A stretch of DNA of 64,000 nt from Streptomyces himalayensis subsp. himalayensis (GTDB lineage Bacteria > Actinomycetota > Actinomycetes > Streptomycetales > Streptomycetaceae): positions 1 to 64,000 of the forward strand of contig NZ_JACEHE010000028.1 of the NCBI RefSeq assembly GCF_013778455.1, given 5' to 3'. A program made the position numbers and the translations under genes. This document shows positions 42,381 through 50,870 of this stretch, piece by piece (within the stretch, counting starts at the first letter, position 1; every line of letters starts with the position of its first letter). The notes under the pieces were generated by a model, which was not told where the DNA came from, did not search any database, and saw only the letters and a list, made by a program, of their open reading frames with translations.

Positions 42381-43253
42381 TTAGCGTCCGAGGGCCTTCA
42401 GGACGGTCCCGAGCTGCTGTGCGGGCTCGGGACCGATCATCCGCAGTACGACCGTGCCCGCTCCGGCCGCTTCCAGCTCGCGGACTCGTTCGGCCGCCTC
42501 CTCAGCCCTGCCGGAGACGGTGAAGACCTGCCGCGCCGGGCGGCCGAGCCAGGCGCCATGGCCCTCTGTATGAGGCTGCAGCGCCTGCGCCACCTGCTCG
42601 GCGTCGTCGCCCACGCAGCAGAAGGCGAGCACGGTCAGAGTGTGGTCGGTCAAGGCTCCGCCCTTCCTCGTCAACGCGCGAGCGCTCTCCACGTCCTGCG
42701 GCCCGTGGCCCTCGGCGATCAGCGTGCCGTCCGCGACTCGCCCGGACAGCTCCAGGGAGCGGGGCCGTACTACGCCGGCGACGACCGGCGGCGGCTCGAT
42801 GGGCGGATGTACCAACTGGATGCCGTCCAGTCGCACTTCCCGGCCCTCCAGCTCGACCCGCTCTCCGCGCAGCAGCGCCCGCACGGAAGTGATGGTCTCT
42901 TCCAGGAGGGCGAGCGGTGACCGTGGCGCAACGCCAACCGAGGCCATCCACTCCGGCACCCCGTGGCCGATTCCGGCCACCAGCCGTCGCGGGAACACCC
43001 GCGCGAGCGTCGCCAGCTCCATCGCCAGCACCGCTGGACTGCGCAACGGAGCGGGCGTGATGCCGATGCCCACACGCAGACGCTCCGTCGCTCCCAGCGC
43101 CACGGATGCGGCCGATACACCCCCGTTCCATCCGAGGTCCTCGACCACCCAGAGATCGTCCACTCCGAGTGCCTCGACCTCCCGCGCGAACTCGGGCAGC
43201 CCTTCCGGTGCCCAGTCGCGGTCGTACATCACGCCGATCCGAAACGTCGTCAT
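42381..43253 (-). CDS. LLM-class flavin-dependent oxidoreductase
   Basis: This luciferase-like monooxygenase-fold protein has 290 residues. Typical blocks are FRIGVMYDRDWAPEGLPEFAREVEALGVDDLWVVED, RLRVGIGITPAPLRSPAVLAMELATLARVFPRRLVAGIGHG and PIEPPPVVAGVVRPRSLELSGRVADGTLIAEG. Such enzymes use F420 or FMN; the LWVVED and GIGHG pattern is common in F420-dependent actinobacterial members, but the cofactor cannot be fixed. ATG 43253 is preferred over 43262. It lies downstream of the MMPL gene, separated by a strong hairpin. Confidence 0.88.
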   Translation of the reverse strand: MTTFRIGVMYDRDWAPEGLPEFAREVEALGVDDLWVVEDLGWNGGVSAASVALGATERLRVGIGITPAPLRSPAVLAMELATLARVFPRRLVAGIGHGVPEWMASVGVAPRSPLALLEETITSVRALLRGERVELEGREVRLDGIQLVHPPIEPPPVVAGVVRPRSLELSGRVADGTLIAEGHGPQDVESARALTRKGGALTDHTLTVLAFCCVGDDAEQVAQALQPHTEGHGAWLGRPARQVFTVSGRAEEAAERVRELEAAGAGTVVLRMIGPEPAQQLGTVLKALGR

Positions 43254-43398
43254 GGAGCGCAATCTATGGTCCGTTCCAGTGGGTGATCAATGCTCCGGGC
43301 AAGGTGGAGAGCGTCAGCACCCAGTGGTTCGCGAAATTCGGCGGGGTGTGGCTGCACGCAAGTTCGAGGGGCGGCATGCCCCACACTGTGGGCGTTCG

Positions 43399-43438
43399 AG
43401 AGCGGGGTGCCCCACGCAGTGGTGGGGCACCCCGCTCT
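43399..43438. terminator. Strong hairpin after the MMPL gene
   Basis: A perfect 17-bp stem (left arm 43399-43415, right arm 43422-43438) with a 6-base loop. It begins ten bases after the MMPL stop on the minus strand. There is no U-tract, as is common in Streptomyces. It probably terminates the MMPL transcript before the LLM gene. Confidence 0.75.
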
Positions 43439-43447
43439 ACGACCGCC

Positions 43448-45538
43448 TCAGACGCGGGCCTGTTCGCGGGCCGAAGGCGCCTGGTCCGGCAGCGAAGCCC
43501 GCCGCCCGGCCTTGAACAAGGATCCCGGCCACCAGAACCACCGGCCCAGGTCCAGGGCAAGGGCAGGCACGAGCACCGTACGCACCAGGAACGTGTCCAG
43601 GAGTACGCCGATACCGACCAGCACACCCATCTGCGCCATCGTCACGAGCGGCAGCCCCGCGAACACCGCGAACGTCGCTGCGAGCACGATCCCCGCGGAG
43701 GTGATCACGCCACCTGTGCTGGTCAGGCCCTCCAGAATGCCGCGGGTGTGGCCCTGGCGGGCCGTCTCCTCCTTCACCCGATGCATGAGGAAGATGTTGT
43801 AGTCGATACCGAGGGCGACCAGGAACACGAAGCCCATCAGCGGAAGCGCCCAGTCCACGCCCGCGAAGCCGAAGACGTGCTCGAACAGCAGATTCGAGGC
43901 GCCCAGAGCCGCGAAGAACGACAGCACCACCGTGGCCAGCAGGAGCAGCGGGGCGACCAGAGCCCGAAGGAGCCAGACCAACACCCCGAAGACGACCAGC
44001 AGCACGATCGGGATGACCGTCCGCAGGTCGCGGTCGGCCGCCCGCTGGGTGTCCAGCGTCTCCGCGGTCGTGCCGCCCACCAGCGCACCGGACGGGCCCA
44101 CGGCGTCACGCAGCCGATCGACGGTGTCCTTGGCGGCCTGACTGTCCGGGGCTTCCTTCAACACAACGGAGAAGGAGGTCAGTTGACCGTCCGGGGTGCG
44201 GTAGCCGGTCTCGACGGCGGCGACACCCGGCGTGCCGGAGGCGGCGTTCTCGACCTCCTCCGCCTTCCCCGTCGGCACGATCACCGTCGCCGGGTCTGAG
44301 GAACCGGACGGGTAGTGCGCCGAGATGCGCTCCTGCGCTACGACCGACTCGGGCTTGTCCTGGAACATCTCGGCCTGGGTGAGGCCCATGGTGATGCCGA
44401 ACGCGCTGAGCGCGAGCACCCCCGTGACGGCGACGGACATCAGCCACGACCAGCGCGGGCGCCGGGCCACGGCCTCACCGATCCGGGACCAGACGGTGTG
44501 CGCCTTGCGGGCGGGGGTGCCGTAACGCGGAACGAACGGCCAGAACACCCAACGCCCGGCGATCACGAGCAGCGCGGGGAGCACCGTGACCATGGCAAGG
44601 AAAGCGCACACGACACCGACTGCACCCACCAGGCCCAGCGAGCGCGAGGAGTTGATGTCGGCGAACGCCAGGCAGGCCAGCCCTGTGGCGATGGTGCCGG
44701 CCGAGGCGAGGATCGCCGGGCCCGAGCGGCGCAGCGCGATCCGCATCGCCTCGTGCCGGTCCTCGCGGCGGTGCAGTTCCTCACGGTAGCGGGCGATCAG
44801 CAGCAGGGCGTAGTCGGTGCCGACGCCGAACACCAGCACCATCAGAATGCCCGCGCTCTGCGGGTCGACGGGCAGATCGGCGTACTTCGCGAGCAGGTAG
44901 GTGACCACCTGGGTCAGCACAGCCGCGAAACCGACCGCGAACAGGGGGAACAGCCACAGAATCGGGGAGCGGTACGTGATCAGGAGCAGTACGGCCACGA
45001 CGAGACCCGTGGCGATCATCAGCGTCGAGTCGAGGGAGTCGAACACGGCGACCGAGTCGGTCAGGGAAGCGGCCGGTCCGCCGACCTCGACGTCCACACC
45101 GGGCGGTGCGTTGGCGCCCGCGACGTCGCGCAGCTCGTCGACCTTGTCGGTGATGCCGTCCTCGTACTGCAGCGGTACGACGGTCAAGAACGCCTTGCCG
45201 TCCTCCGACGGGACCGGCGGCGCGACCCGCTCGCCCTCGGCGGCGAACTTCGCGAACGCCCCCTGCTCGGCCTCGGCGAGCTGCCCGGCGCTCTCGCCGG
45301 TGTAGACGACGACGGCGGGCATCAGCTCGTCGGTACGGAACTTCTCCAGCTCCGTGTTGACCTGCGCCGACTCCGCTCCGCGCGGCAGGAAGGCGTTGGG
45401 CCCGGTCTCCTCGACCTCGCCGAGCTTTCCGGCCAGCGGGCCGAGCGCGACGGCGACGATCAGCCAGACGGCCAGGACGAGCCATTTGCTGCGGCGCCCG
45501 CCGGGCGCGGTGAACAGCCGCTTGATCCAAGCGGACAT
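43448..45538 (-). CDS. MMPL-family RND transporter
   Basis: This membrane protein of 696 residues has about eleven to twelve helices in two halves. Each half carries the family pattern: GILMVLVFGVGTDYALLLIARYREELH (about residue 230) and LVALGIDYNIFLMHRVKEE (about residue 570), containing the proton-relay GxxxDY. Large extracytoplasmic loops follow helices 1 and 7. Members export lipids, polyketides or drugs. The upstream ArsR and small membrane protein genes run in the same direction (167-bp gap), so the ArsR could control it. The substrate is not known. Confidence 0.92.
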   Translation of the reverse strand: MSAWIKRLFTAPGGRRSKWLVLAVWLIVAVALGPLAGKLGEVEETGPNAFLPRGAESAQVNTELEKFRTDELMPAVVVYTGESAGQLAEAEQGAFAKFAAEGERVAPPVPSEDGKAFLTVVPLQYEDGITDKVDELRDVAGANAPPGVDVEVGGPAASLTDSVAVFDSLDSTLMIATGLVVAVLLLITYRSPILWLFPLFAVGFAAVLTQVVTYLLAKYADLPVDPQSAGILMVLVFGVGTDYALLLIARYREELHRREDRHEAMRIALRRSGPAILASAGTIATGLACLAFADINSSRSLGLVGAVGVVCAFLAMVTVLPALLVIAGRWVFWPFVPRYGTPARKAHTVWSRIGEAVARRPRWSWLMSVAVTGVLALSAFGITMGLTQAEMFQDKPESVVAQERISAHYPSGSSDPATVIVPTGKAEEVENAASGTPGVAAVETGYRTPDGQLTSFSVVLKEAPDSQAAKDTVDRLRDAVGPSGALVGGTTAETLDTQRAADRDLRTVIPIVLLVVFGVLVWLLRALVAPLLLLATVVLSFFAALGASNLLFEHVFGFAGVDWALPLMGFVFLVALGIDYNIFLMHRVKEETARQGHTRGILEGLTSTGGVITSAGIVLAATFAVFAGLPLVTMAQMGVLVGIGVLLDTFLVRTVLVPALALDLGRWFWWPGSLFKAGRRASLPDQAPSAREQARV

Positions 45539-45704
45539 GAGTGGTCTCCTTCAGTGGGGAGTGGGTTCTCTGCGATGGGCTCGCGGGAATTGCTTCCGTT
45601 CGGTACGGCCGGGAGTTGCCGCTCCCGGCCGTACGCATGATCCGCGGCGCTCGTGGGGGCGAGAGTTGCCGCTCCCGCCCCAACCGCCATACGGCACAAG
45701 GTGC

Positions 45705-45962
45705 TTACTCGATCTCGCGCATCATCTTCTCCATCGAGGCCAGCGAGATCCGCGCCTGCGTCAGGTCCTCCATGGAGCGGCGCTGGATCTCCATGTTGTC
45801 CTCGAGCAGCTGCTGGTACTTCAGCGCCATCTGCTTGTACTGCTCCTCGCGGGCCGCCAGCATCCGCGCCCGCCAGGTCGCGGCGAGCTGCCAGACGACC
45901 ACGATGAGGAGGAGGAAGACACCGCCGGCGCCGACCACTCCCGCCCAGTCCTCGCCGTTCAT
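45705..45962 (-). CDS. Small membrane protein with coiled coil
   Basis: This 85-residue protein has one N-terminal transmembrane helix (GAGGVFLLLIVVVWQLAATW), a basic stop-transfer (RARM) and a long charged helix (EEQYKQMALKYQQLLEDNMEIQRRSMEDLTQARISLASMEKMM) predicted to form a coiled coil. ATG 45962 overlaps the ArsR stop (ATGA, 45959-45962), so the two are translated together. I know of no function; a membrane-tethered partner of the ArsR protein or of the MMPL transporter downstream is possible. Confidence 0.8.
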   Translation of the reverse strand: MNGEDWAGVVGAGGVFLLLIVVVWQLAATWRARMLAAREEQYKQMALKYQQLLEDNMEIQRRSMEDLTQARISLASMEKMMREIE

Positions 45963-46306
45963 GACGCGCTCTCCTTCACCGTTGTCTTCTCGTCCTCTGT
46001 GAGTGTCCGTGCCGCCTCGGCGACGGCATCGGGGGTCAGTACGTACGAGAACGGGCTCAGCTCGAAGTACTTCATCGCCTTGCCGCTCTCGGACAGTTCG
46101 AGCGAGCCGGTCACCAGACCGGCGGCCTCCAGCCGCTGCAGGTGCATGTGCAGCAGAGGGCGGCCCATGCCGATCTCCCGAGCCAGGGCGCTCACGTAAT
46201 TGCGTCCCTCGCTCAGCGCGGCGATGATCCGCATCCGGTGCGGATTGCCGAGCGCCGAGAGCACCTTCAGGAGCTCGTCCCCCGAAGGGGCGGAAGCCTT
46301 GCTCAT
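45959..46306 (-). CDS. ArsR-family winged-helix regulator
   Basis: This DNA-binding protein has 115 residues. The winged helix is ELLKVLSALGNPHRMRIIAALSEGRNYVSALAREIGMGRPLLHMHLQRLEAAGLV, and a C-terminal tail FELSPFSYVLTPDAVAEAARTL follows. No CxC metal-binding motif of the ArsR/SmtB type is present, so the signal is not an obvious metal. ATG 46306 is preferred because the alternative codon at 46336 lies inside the probable operator. Its stop overlaps the start of the small membrane protein. Confidence 0.88.
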   Translation of the reverse strand: MSKASAPSGDELLKVLSALGNPHRMRIIAALSEGRNYVSALAREIGMGRPLLHMHLQRLEAAGLVTGSLELSESGKAMKYFELSPFSYVLTPDAVAEAARTLTEDEKTTVKESAS

Positions 46307-46332
46307 GCCCTCTACGGTGACCGCCGCACCGG

Positions 46333-46360
46333 ACACCTGTCAAAGAAACCTGACACATGT
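46333..46360. promoter_or_regulatory. Inverted-repeat operator of the arsR operon
   Basis: ACACCTGTCA, eight bases, then TGACACATGT: two half sites TGACANNTGT in inverted orientation, centred about 40 bp upstream of the ArsR start. Symmetry and position suggest autoregulation. Confidence 0.6.
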
Positions 46361-46481
46361 CGGGGGCGGGTGAGGGGAATCTCAGGGTCGTCTCAGGGTC
46401 GGGCCAGGACGGAACGTCTCCCAGTACCAGCCGTGCCACCTCCCGCGTGCCCCATGTAACCCAGGGACGGGGAGTGGCACG

Positions 46482-46732
46482 GTGACCGAGGTCCTGCTGC
46501 TGCTCCTTGCCCTGCTGCTGACCCTCGCGTGCGCGGTGTTCTGGCCTCCGAGTTCTCGCTGACCACCGTGGAGCGCGCCGAGCTGGAGCGCGCGGCGGCC
46601 GAGGCCGAGTACTCGCTTCCCGGTCACTGGGCAACAGGGCTCCCTGCTGGGCTACCTGCACATCAAGGACACCCTCGGCGCCACCGACCGCGACCGGCCT
46701 TTCCCGCGCGCCGCACTGCACCCGGTCACCTG
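46482..46732 (+). pseudogene. CNNM/HlyC-type membrane protein remnant
   Basis: GTG 46482 with GGGGAG upstream opens as TEVLLLLLALLLTLACAVF. One frame over comes ASEFSLTTVERAELERAAAEAEY, the standard N-terminus of the CNNM (hemolysin C/CorC) family. A further frame then gives GSLLGYLHIKDTLGATDRDRPFPRAAL, part of the CBS-domain region. The 200 or so residues between are gone. It is a multiply deleted relic. Confidence 0.65.
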
Positions 46733-46936
46733 ATCCTCCTCGCGCTGGCCGCGGTCCTCGCCGTGAAGCGACTGACGGACCTGACGCGTTCGGCGGGTAA
46801 GACGGCGCACATCTTCAAGAGCGAGTCCAAGGCGCTCAAGCAGGACGAACCCGGTCAGGGCTCCGCATCGCAGCCCGGCACACGGATCGTGTCCGGTCAG
46901 ATCGTGGAGGACGGCGAGCGCCCGTCCCGTCTCTGA
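46730..46936 (+). pseudogene. TatA-like translocase fragment
   Basis: HLILLALAAVLAVKRLTDLTRSAGKTAHIFKSESKALKQDEPGQ matches the membrane helix and amphipathic helix of TatA (usual form: helix, FGxKxLPDxARSxGxSxxIxKSExK). The N-terminal residues and the FG hinge are missing or changed (AVKRL), and the frame runs on from the CNNM remnant, so it is likely a fragment joined by deletion. Confidence 0.5.
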
Positions 46937-46985
46937 CCTGCCGGGCCCGCCGCGGACGGCAGCGGGCCCGGCCCGGCTCGGACGG

Positions 46986-47190
46986 TCAAAGGGCGCACTC
47001 GTGCGGGGCAGGTCGAGGGCATAGCACGCCTCGCGTACGACCTGCTGCTCGTCCTTGTCGAAGTGGCCGTCCGCGCCGCCTATGACGATGCCGATCTGAA
47101 TCACCGCACGCGCCTCGGCGGGCTTCTGCTTCGCCTTGGCGATCTCCTGCAGCACCGTGCGTGCCGTCGGCGGCGGCGACCAGGGCACAC
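46986..47190 (-). pseudogene. TerB-family C-terminal fragment
   Basis: The frame gives VLQEIAKAKQKPAEARAVIQIGIVIGGADGHFDKDEQQVVREACYAL, the C-terminal helical half of a tellurite-resistance TerB protein with its acidic DGxFDKDE loop. The normal end (HECAL, stop at 46986) is reached only after a one-base shift near 47000. The N-terminal half is missing. Confidence 0.6.
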
Positions 47191-47292
47191 ATCACATGAG
47201 CGCATCGCAGACGGTGATACGGGAGGCGCGGACAGCGGCGGCCCATGCCGGCCCGCCCAGGTGGCGCGACGCCCGCACTCCATCCTGATCCG

Positions 47293-47391
47293 TCAGAAGT
47301 TCTTCACCAGCTCGGTCGCCAGCCACAGCAGGACTGCCAGAGCGGCCACCAGCGCAACCGCCTGGAAGACCCAGCCGGGAATCCTTTGCAT
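47293..47391 (-). CDS. 32-residue single-helix membrane peptide
   Basis: ATG 47391 opens a short frame that is one hydrophobic helix with a short amphipathic end: IPGWVFQAVALVAALAVLLW then LATELVKNF. A purine-rich GAGGTGAGGAC lies about nine bases upstream. It is too short for routine gene finders. The composition and RBS make translation plausible, but it has no assigned family and its neighbours are decayed. Confidence 0.45.
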   Translation of the reverse strand: MQRIPGWVFQAVALVAALAVLLWLATELVKNF

Positions 47392-47402
47392 CGCGTCCGT
47401 CC

Positions 47403-47720
47403 TCACCTCGGGTCCTGCTCCGCTTCTACCCCTTGGCGAGGCGCCCTATGACGGCAGCGGCTGGCCACGGTGCTGCGAACCCTGTGTCGCAGGTGAACCA
47501 CAGCGAAACCCGTGTCCCGGATCAGCCCCTCGAGCAGGTCCACGTGGTAGTACGCCATGAGGAGCCCGGTGATCGCGGCGATCACAGTCTTGACGGGTCG
47601 GGTACGCGGCGGCCGGAAGTCGGCGACGAGCAGCCGCCCGCCCGGACGCAGTAGCCGGCACATCTCGCGCAGCGCGACCGGCCGTACAGTCTCGACGCGC
47701 TGCGCCACCAACCCTGGGGC
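47403..47720 (-). pseudogene. SAM-dependent methyltransferase C-terminal fragment
   Basis: LREMCRLLRPGGRLLVADFR followed by PPRTRPVKTVIAAITGLLMAYYHVDLLEGLIRDTGF is the second half of a class I methyltransferase (post-III LRPGG motif onward). The SAM-binding glycine motif is absent and upstream sequence is out of frame. It is inactive. Confidence 0.6.
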
Positions 47721-48214
47721 CTCACGCCCCTGCCTCCTGGGAGGCCCTCGGCTTTTCCGACTCGCCGGCACGGGGGCCGTGGCGGCTACGGCGGTCGCCC
47801 CGTGGCAGGGGCCGGCCGCATGCTGCCCCTGCGCACCTGCCCGCACAGCGAAGGTGCAGAGCCGTCGAGCACCAGCCGGAAACGTATGGCGCAGGTCCGC
47901 TGCACGGCCAGCTGATCTGGTCCGTGCTCGGCCCCGGCTGGCACGACCGTGGCAGCGGGCCCCTGACGTTGGCCAGCTGCCGCGGTGCCCACACACGGTA
48001 ACGCAGCATGTGCTCACCGTGCCGGGGACGATATCCCGTTCGAGTAGCCGCCCTGCAGCAGGCGTCGGAGACTGGAGAACGTGCGCGGCCAGGAGTGAAG
48101 GGCCGCGGCCTTACGGTATGCGAACGGCTCGCTCTTCGGCCATTGCCGCGACGAGAGGACGCCAGGGGCAGCCGCTTGGGTCGATAGGGGGGTCGCCAAT
48201 CTCGAGGGGCTCGT
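47721..48214. other. Gap upstream of the Pls-like gene
   Basis: Nearly 500 bases with no recognisable gene in any frame. It should contain the promoter of the Pls-like gene; no operator was identified. Notably, it does not hold an adenylation domain. Confidence 0.35.
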
Positions 48215-50752
48215 ATGGTGGAGCGAATTTTCGAATTCTCGACGAACGAGCCGGATGAATCCCCGATCAGCGAGAGGGTGTACACCAGTCGGAAGGCAGG
48301 ACCTGAGTATCGTTTCGCCGAGGTGCTGGCTCAGGTCCTTGGCGTGCAGCAGGTGTCGGTCGACAGTCACTTCTTCGACGACCTCGGTGCCAATTCGCTG
48401 GTGATGGCGCAGTTCTGCGCAAGGGTCAGGAAGTGTGCGGACCTGCCGCCCGTGTCCATCAAGGACATCTACCGGAATCCGACAATTCGCAGCCTGGCCA
48501 GGGCTGCGGGGAATGCCTCGCCCGCCTCGGACTCGTCTCCCCCGGAACCGGTCCCAGCGGTGACACAGGCGAGTGCCCTTCGTTACATCCTGTGCGGGGC
48601 ACTGCAGTTGCTGGTGTTCCTGGCATACGTCCTCGTCGCCGGGATGGTGGCCACCCGGTGCTACGAATGGGTCGCCGCCGGCTCAAGCTTGACCGATATC
48701 TATCTGCGGTCAGTCCTCGTCGGCGGCGCCGGCTTCCTCGGGCTGTGCTTTTTCCCGATCGTGGCCAAATGGATCCTCATAGGTCGCTGGACACCCCGTC
48801 AATTCCCCATCTGGGGGCTGACCTATCTGCGGTTCTGGACCGTGAAGGTGCTGCTGCACGCCAATCCGATGTTCTTCCTCATCGGCAATCCACTGCATGT
48901 GCTCTACTTGCGGGCCCTCGGCGCGCGGATCGGAAAGAACGTCACCATCCTCTCCCGTCATGTCCCGGTCTGCACCGACCTGCTCACCATCGGTTCCAAC
49001 ACGGTGATCCGCAAGGACACGTACTTCCTCTGTTACCGAGCACATGCGGGACGTATCCAGACCGGCAGGGTCACCATCGGCAGGAACGCGTTCATCGGCG
49101 AGAAGACCGTGCTCGACATCGACACGGCGGTGGGAGACGGAGCCCAACTCGGTCATGCGTCATCGCTGCACAGCGGCCAGGTGGTCCCGACAGGCGAGAG
49201 CTGGCACGGTTCCCCTGCCCAACGCACGGAGACCGACCATGTGAGGGTGCCACCGGCGGCCTGCGGCACGCCCCGCCGTGCCATCTACGGCCTCGTCACC
49301 CTGCTCCAGATCTTCTGCCTGGTCGTACCGCTTGCCGTCGGGGGCTCGTACATGCTGCTCGCCACCGTCCCAGCCGCGGACCAGGTACTGGGCGCCGGCC
49401 ACGACACGGCGGGGGGCATGTCGTCGCAGTTCTACCTGGGCGCGGCGCGCACGTCCCTTCTGCTTTTCTTCGGATTCGTCGTGATGGGCGTCGTCGTGCT
49501 GTGCACCGTGCCACGCCTGCTGGCCCGCCTGATCAAACCGCACACGGTCTATCCGCTGTACGGCCTGCAGTACTCCGCTCACCGGGCGATCGCACGCATG
49601 ACGAACATCAAGTTCTTCAAGCGCCTCTTCGGCGACAGTTCCTACATCGTTCACTATCTGCGAGGGCTCGGATACAAACTGTCCCCGGTGGAGCAGACAG
49701 GATCCAATTTCGGGACGGAAATACACCACGAGTCACCGTTCCTGAGCCATGTGGGCACGGGAACGATGGTTGCCGACGGCCTCTCGATCGTGAATGCCGA
49801 CTACTCGAGCACGTCCTTCCGCGTCTCCCCTGCCGCGATCGGACCGCACAACTTCATCGGGAACAACATCGCCTTTCCCTCCGACGCCAGGACGGGCGAC
49901 AACTGCCTGCTGGCGACGAAAGTGATGGTGCCGCTCGACGGCGAGGTCCGCGAAGGGATCGGTCTGCTGGGCTCGCCACCCTTCGAGATCCCGCGGTCGG
50001 TGGAGCGCGACAGCCGCTTCGACCACCTCCGCGCCGGGGACCGGCTGCGCCGCCACCTCGCCGCCAAGAACCGCTACAACCTGCGCACCATGGCCCTGTT
50101 CCTGGTCGTGGGATGGCTCGACTTCTTCGTGGTCACGGTGCTCGGTATGACAGCCGTCCAGGTGCGCGGTGTGGCAGGAGAGGTGATGGTCGCCGGGTCC
50201 TCGGCCCTCGCCCTGGTGTTCACCGCCGTCTACCTCGTGCTCGTGGAGCGTGCCATCGTGGCGTTCCGCAGGCCACGACCGCAGTTGTGCTCCATCTACC
50301 ACCCGGACTTCTGGCTGCACGAGCGCCTGTGGAAGCTGCCCGTCGAATTCTTCCACGTATTCAACGGCACTCCGTTCAAGCCCCTGGCCTGGCGGCTGCT
50401 CGGCGCCCGCATCGGCAAGAGGGTCTTCGACGACGGCTGCTACCTGACAGACCGCACACTCGCCACCATCGGCAACGACTGCACCCTCAACGCAGGCAGC
50501 AGAATCCAATGCCACTCACAAGAAGACGGCACCTTCAAATCCGACCACAGCACCATCGGCCCCGGATCCACACTCGGAGTCGCCGCCCACGTCCACTACG
50601 GCGTCACCATGGGCGAAAGCGCAGTCCTCGCCCCCGACTCCTTCCTCATGAAAGGCGAAGAAGTCCCCCAACACGCCCACTGGGGCGGAAACCCCGCCAC
50701 ACAGACTCACCACACCAGCCCGGTGCGCCAGACCAGTTCACCGATCGAGTAG
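48215..50752 (+). CDS. Pls/PosA-like carrier-acyltransferase protein lacking an adenylation domain
   Basis: This membrane protein of 845 residues has three kinds of part. A phosphopantetheine carrier domain lies at residues 30-90, with Ser61 in DDLGANSLVM as attachment site. Six helices lie in three pairs (about 120-190, 365-455, 620-690). Between them are hexapeptide-repeat, left-handed-beta-helix-like domains (RIGKNVTILSRHV, FIGEKTVLDIDTAVGDG; IGNDCTLNAGSRIQCH, IGPGSTLGVAAHVHYG). This is the layout of the C-terminal 800 residues of epsilon-poly-lysine synthetase-type NRPSs. The N-terminal A domain is missing, and GAGGGG before ATG 48215 argues for a genuine start. An A-domain partner in trans is required if it is active. 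Confidence 0.8.
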   Translation: MVERIFEFSTNEPDESPISERVYTSRKAGPEYRFAEVLAQVLGVQQVSVDSHFFDDLGANSLVMAQFCARVRKCADLPPVSIKDIYRNPTIRSLARAAGNASPASDSSPPEPVPAVTQASALRYILCGALQLLVFLAYVLVAGMVATRCYEWVAAGSSLTDIYLRSVLVGGAGFLGLCFFPIVAKWILIGRWTPRQFPIWGLTYLRFWTVKVLLHANPMFFLIGNPLHVLYLRALGARIGKNVTILSRHVPVCTDLLTIGSNTVIRKDTYFLCYRAHAGRIQTGRVTIGRNAFIGEKTVLDIDTAVGDGAQLGHASSLHSGQVVPTGESWHGSPAQRTETDHVRVPPAACGTPRRAIYGLVTLLQIFCLVVPLAVGGSYMLLATVPAADQVLGAGHDTAGGMSSQFYLGAARTSLLLFFGFVVMGVVVLCTVPRLLARLIKPHTVYPLYGLQYSAHRAIARMTNIKFFKRLFGDSSYIVHYLRGLGYKLSPVEQTGSNFGTEIHHESPFLSHVGTGTMVADGLSIVNADYSSTSFRVSPAAIGPHNFIGNNIAFPSDARTGDNCLLATKVMVPLDGEVREGIGLLGSPPFEIPRSVERDSRFDHLRAGDRLRRHLAAKNRYNLRTMALFLVVGWLDFFVVTVLGMTAVQVRGVAGEVMVAGSSALALVFTAVYLVLVERAIVAFRRPRPQLCSIYHPDFWLHERLWKLPVEFFHVFNGTPFKPLAWRLLGARIGKRVFDDGCYLTDRTLATIGNDCTLNAGSRIQCHSQEDGTFKSDHSTIGPGSTLGVAAHVHYGVTMGESAVLAPDSFLMKGEEVPQHAHWGGNPATQTHHTSPVRQTSSPIE

Positions 50753-50870
50753 AGCGTGCCGCCGTCCATGACCCCACTTTCGTGTCTCCCCCTGCGGGAG
50801 AGTCATGACTTCGCCCCGCTGCCGCTCACTTGCTGCGCCGCGCCGCGATCGCCGGGATCCAGGGCAGTGC

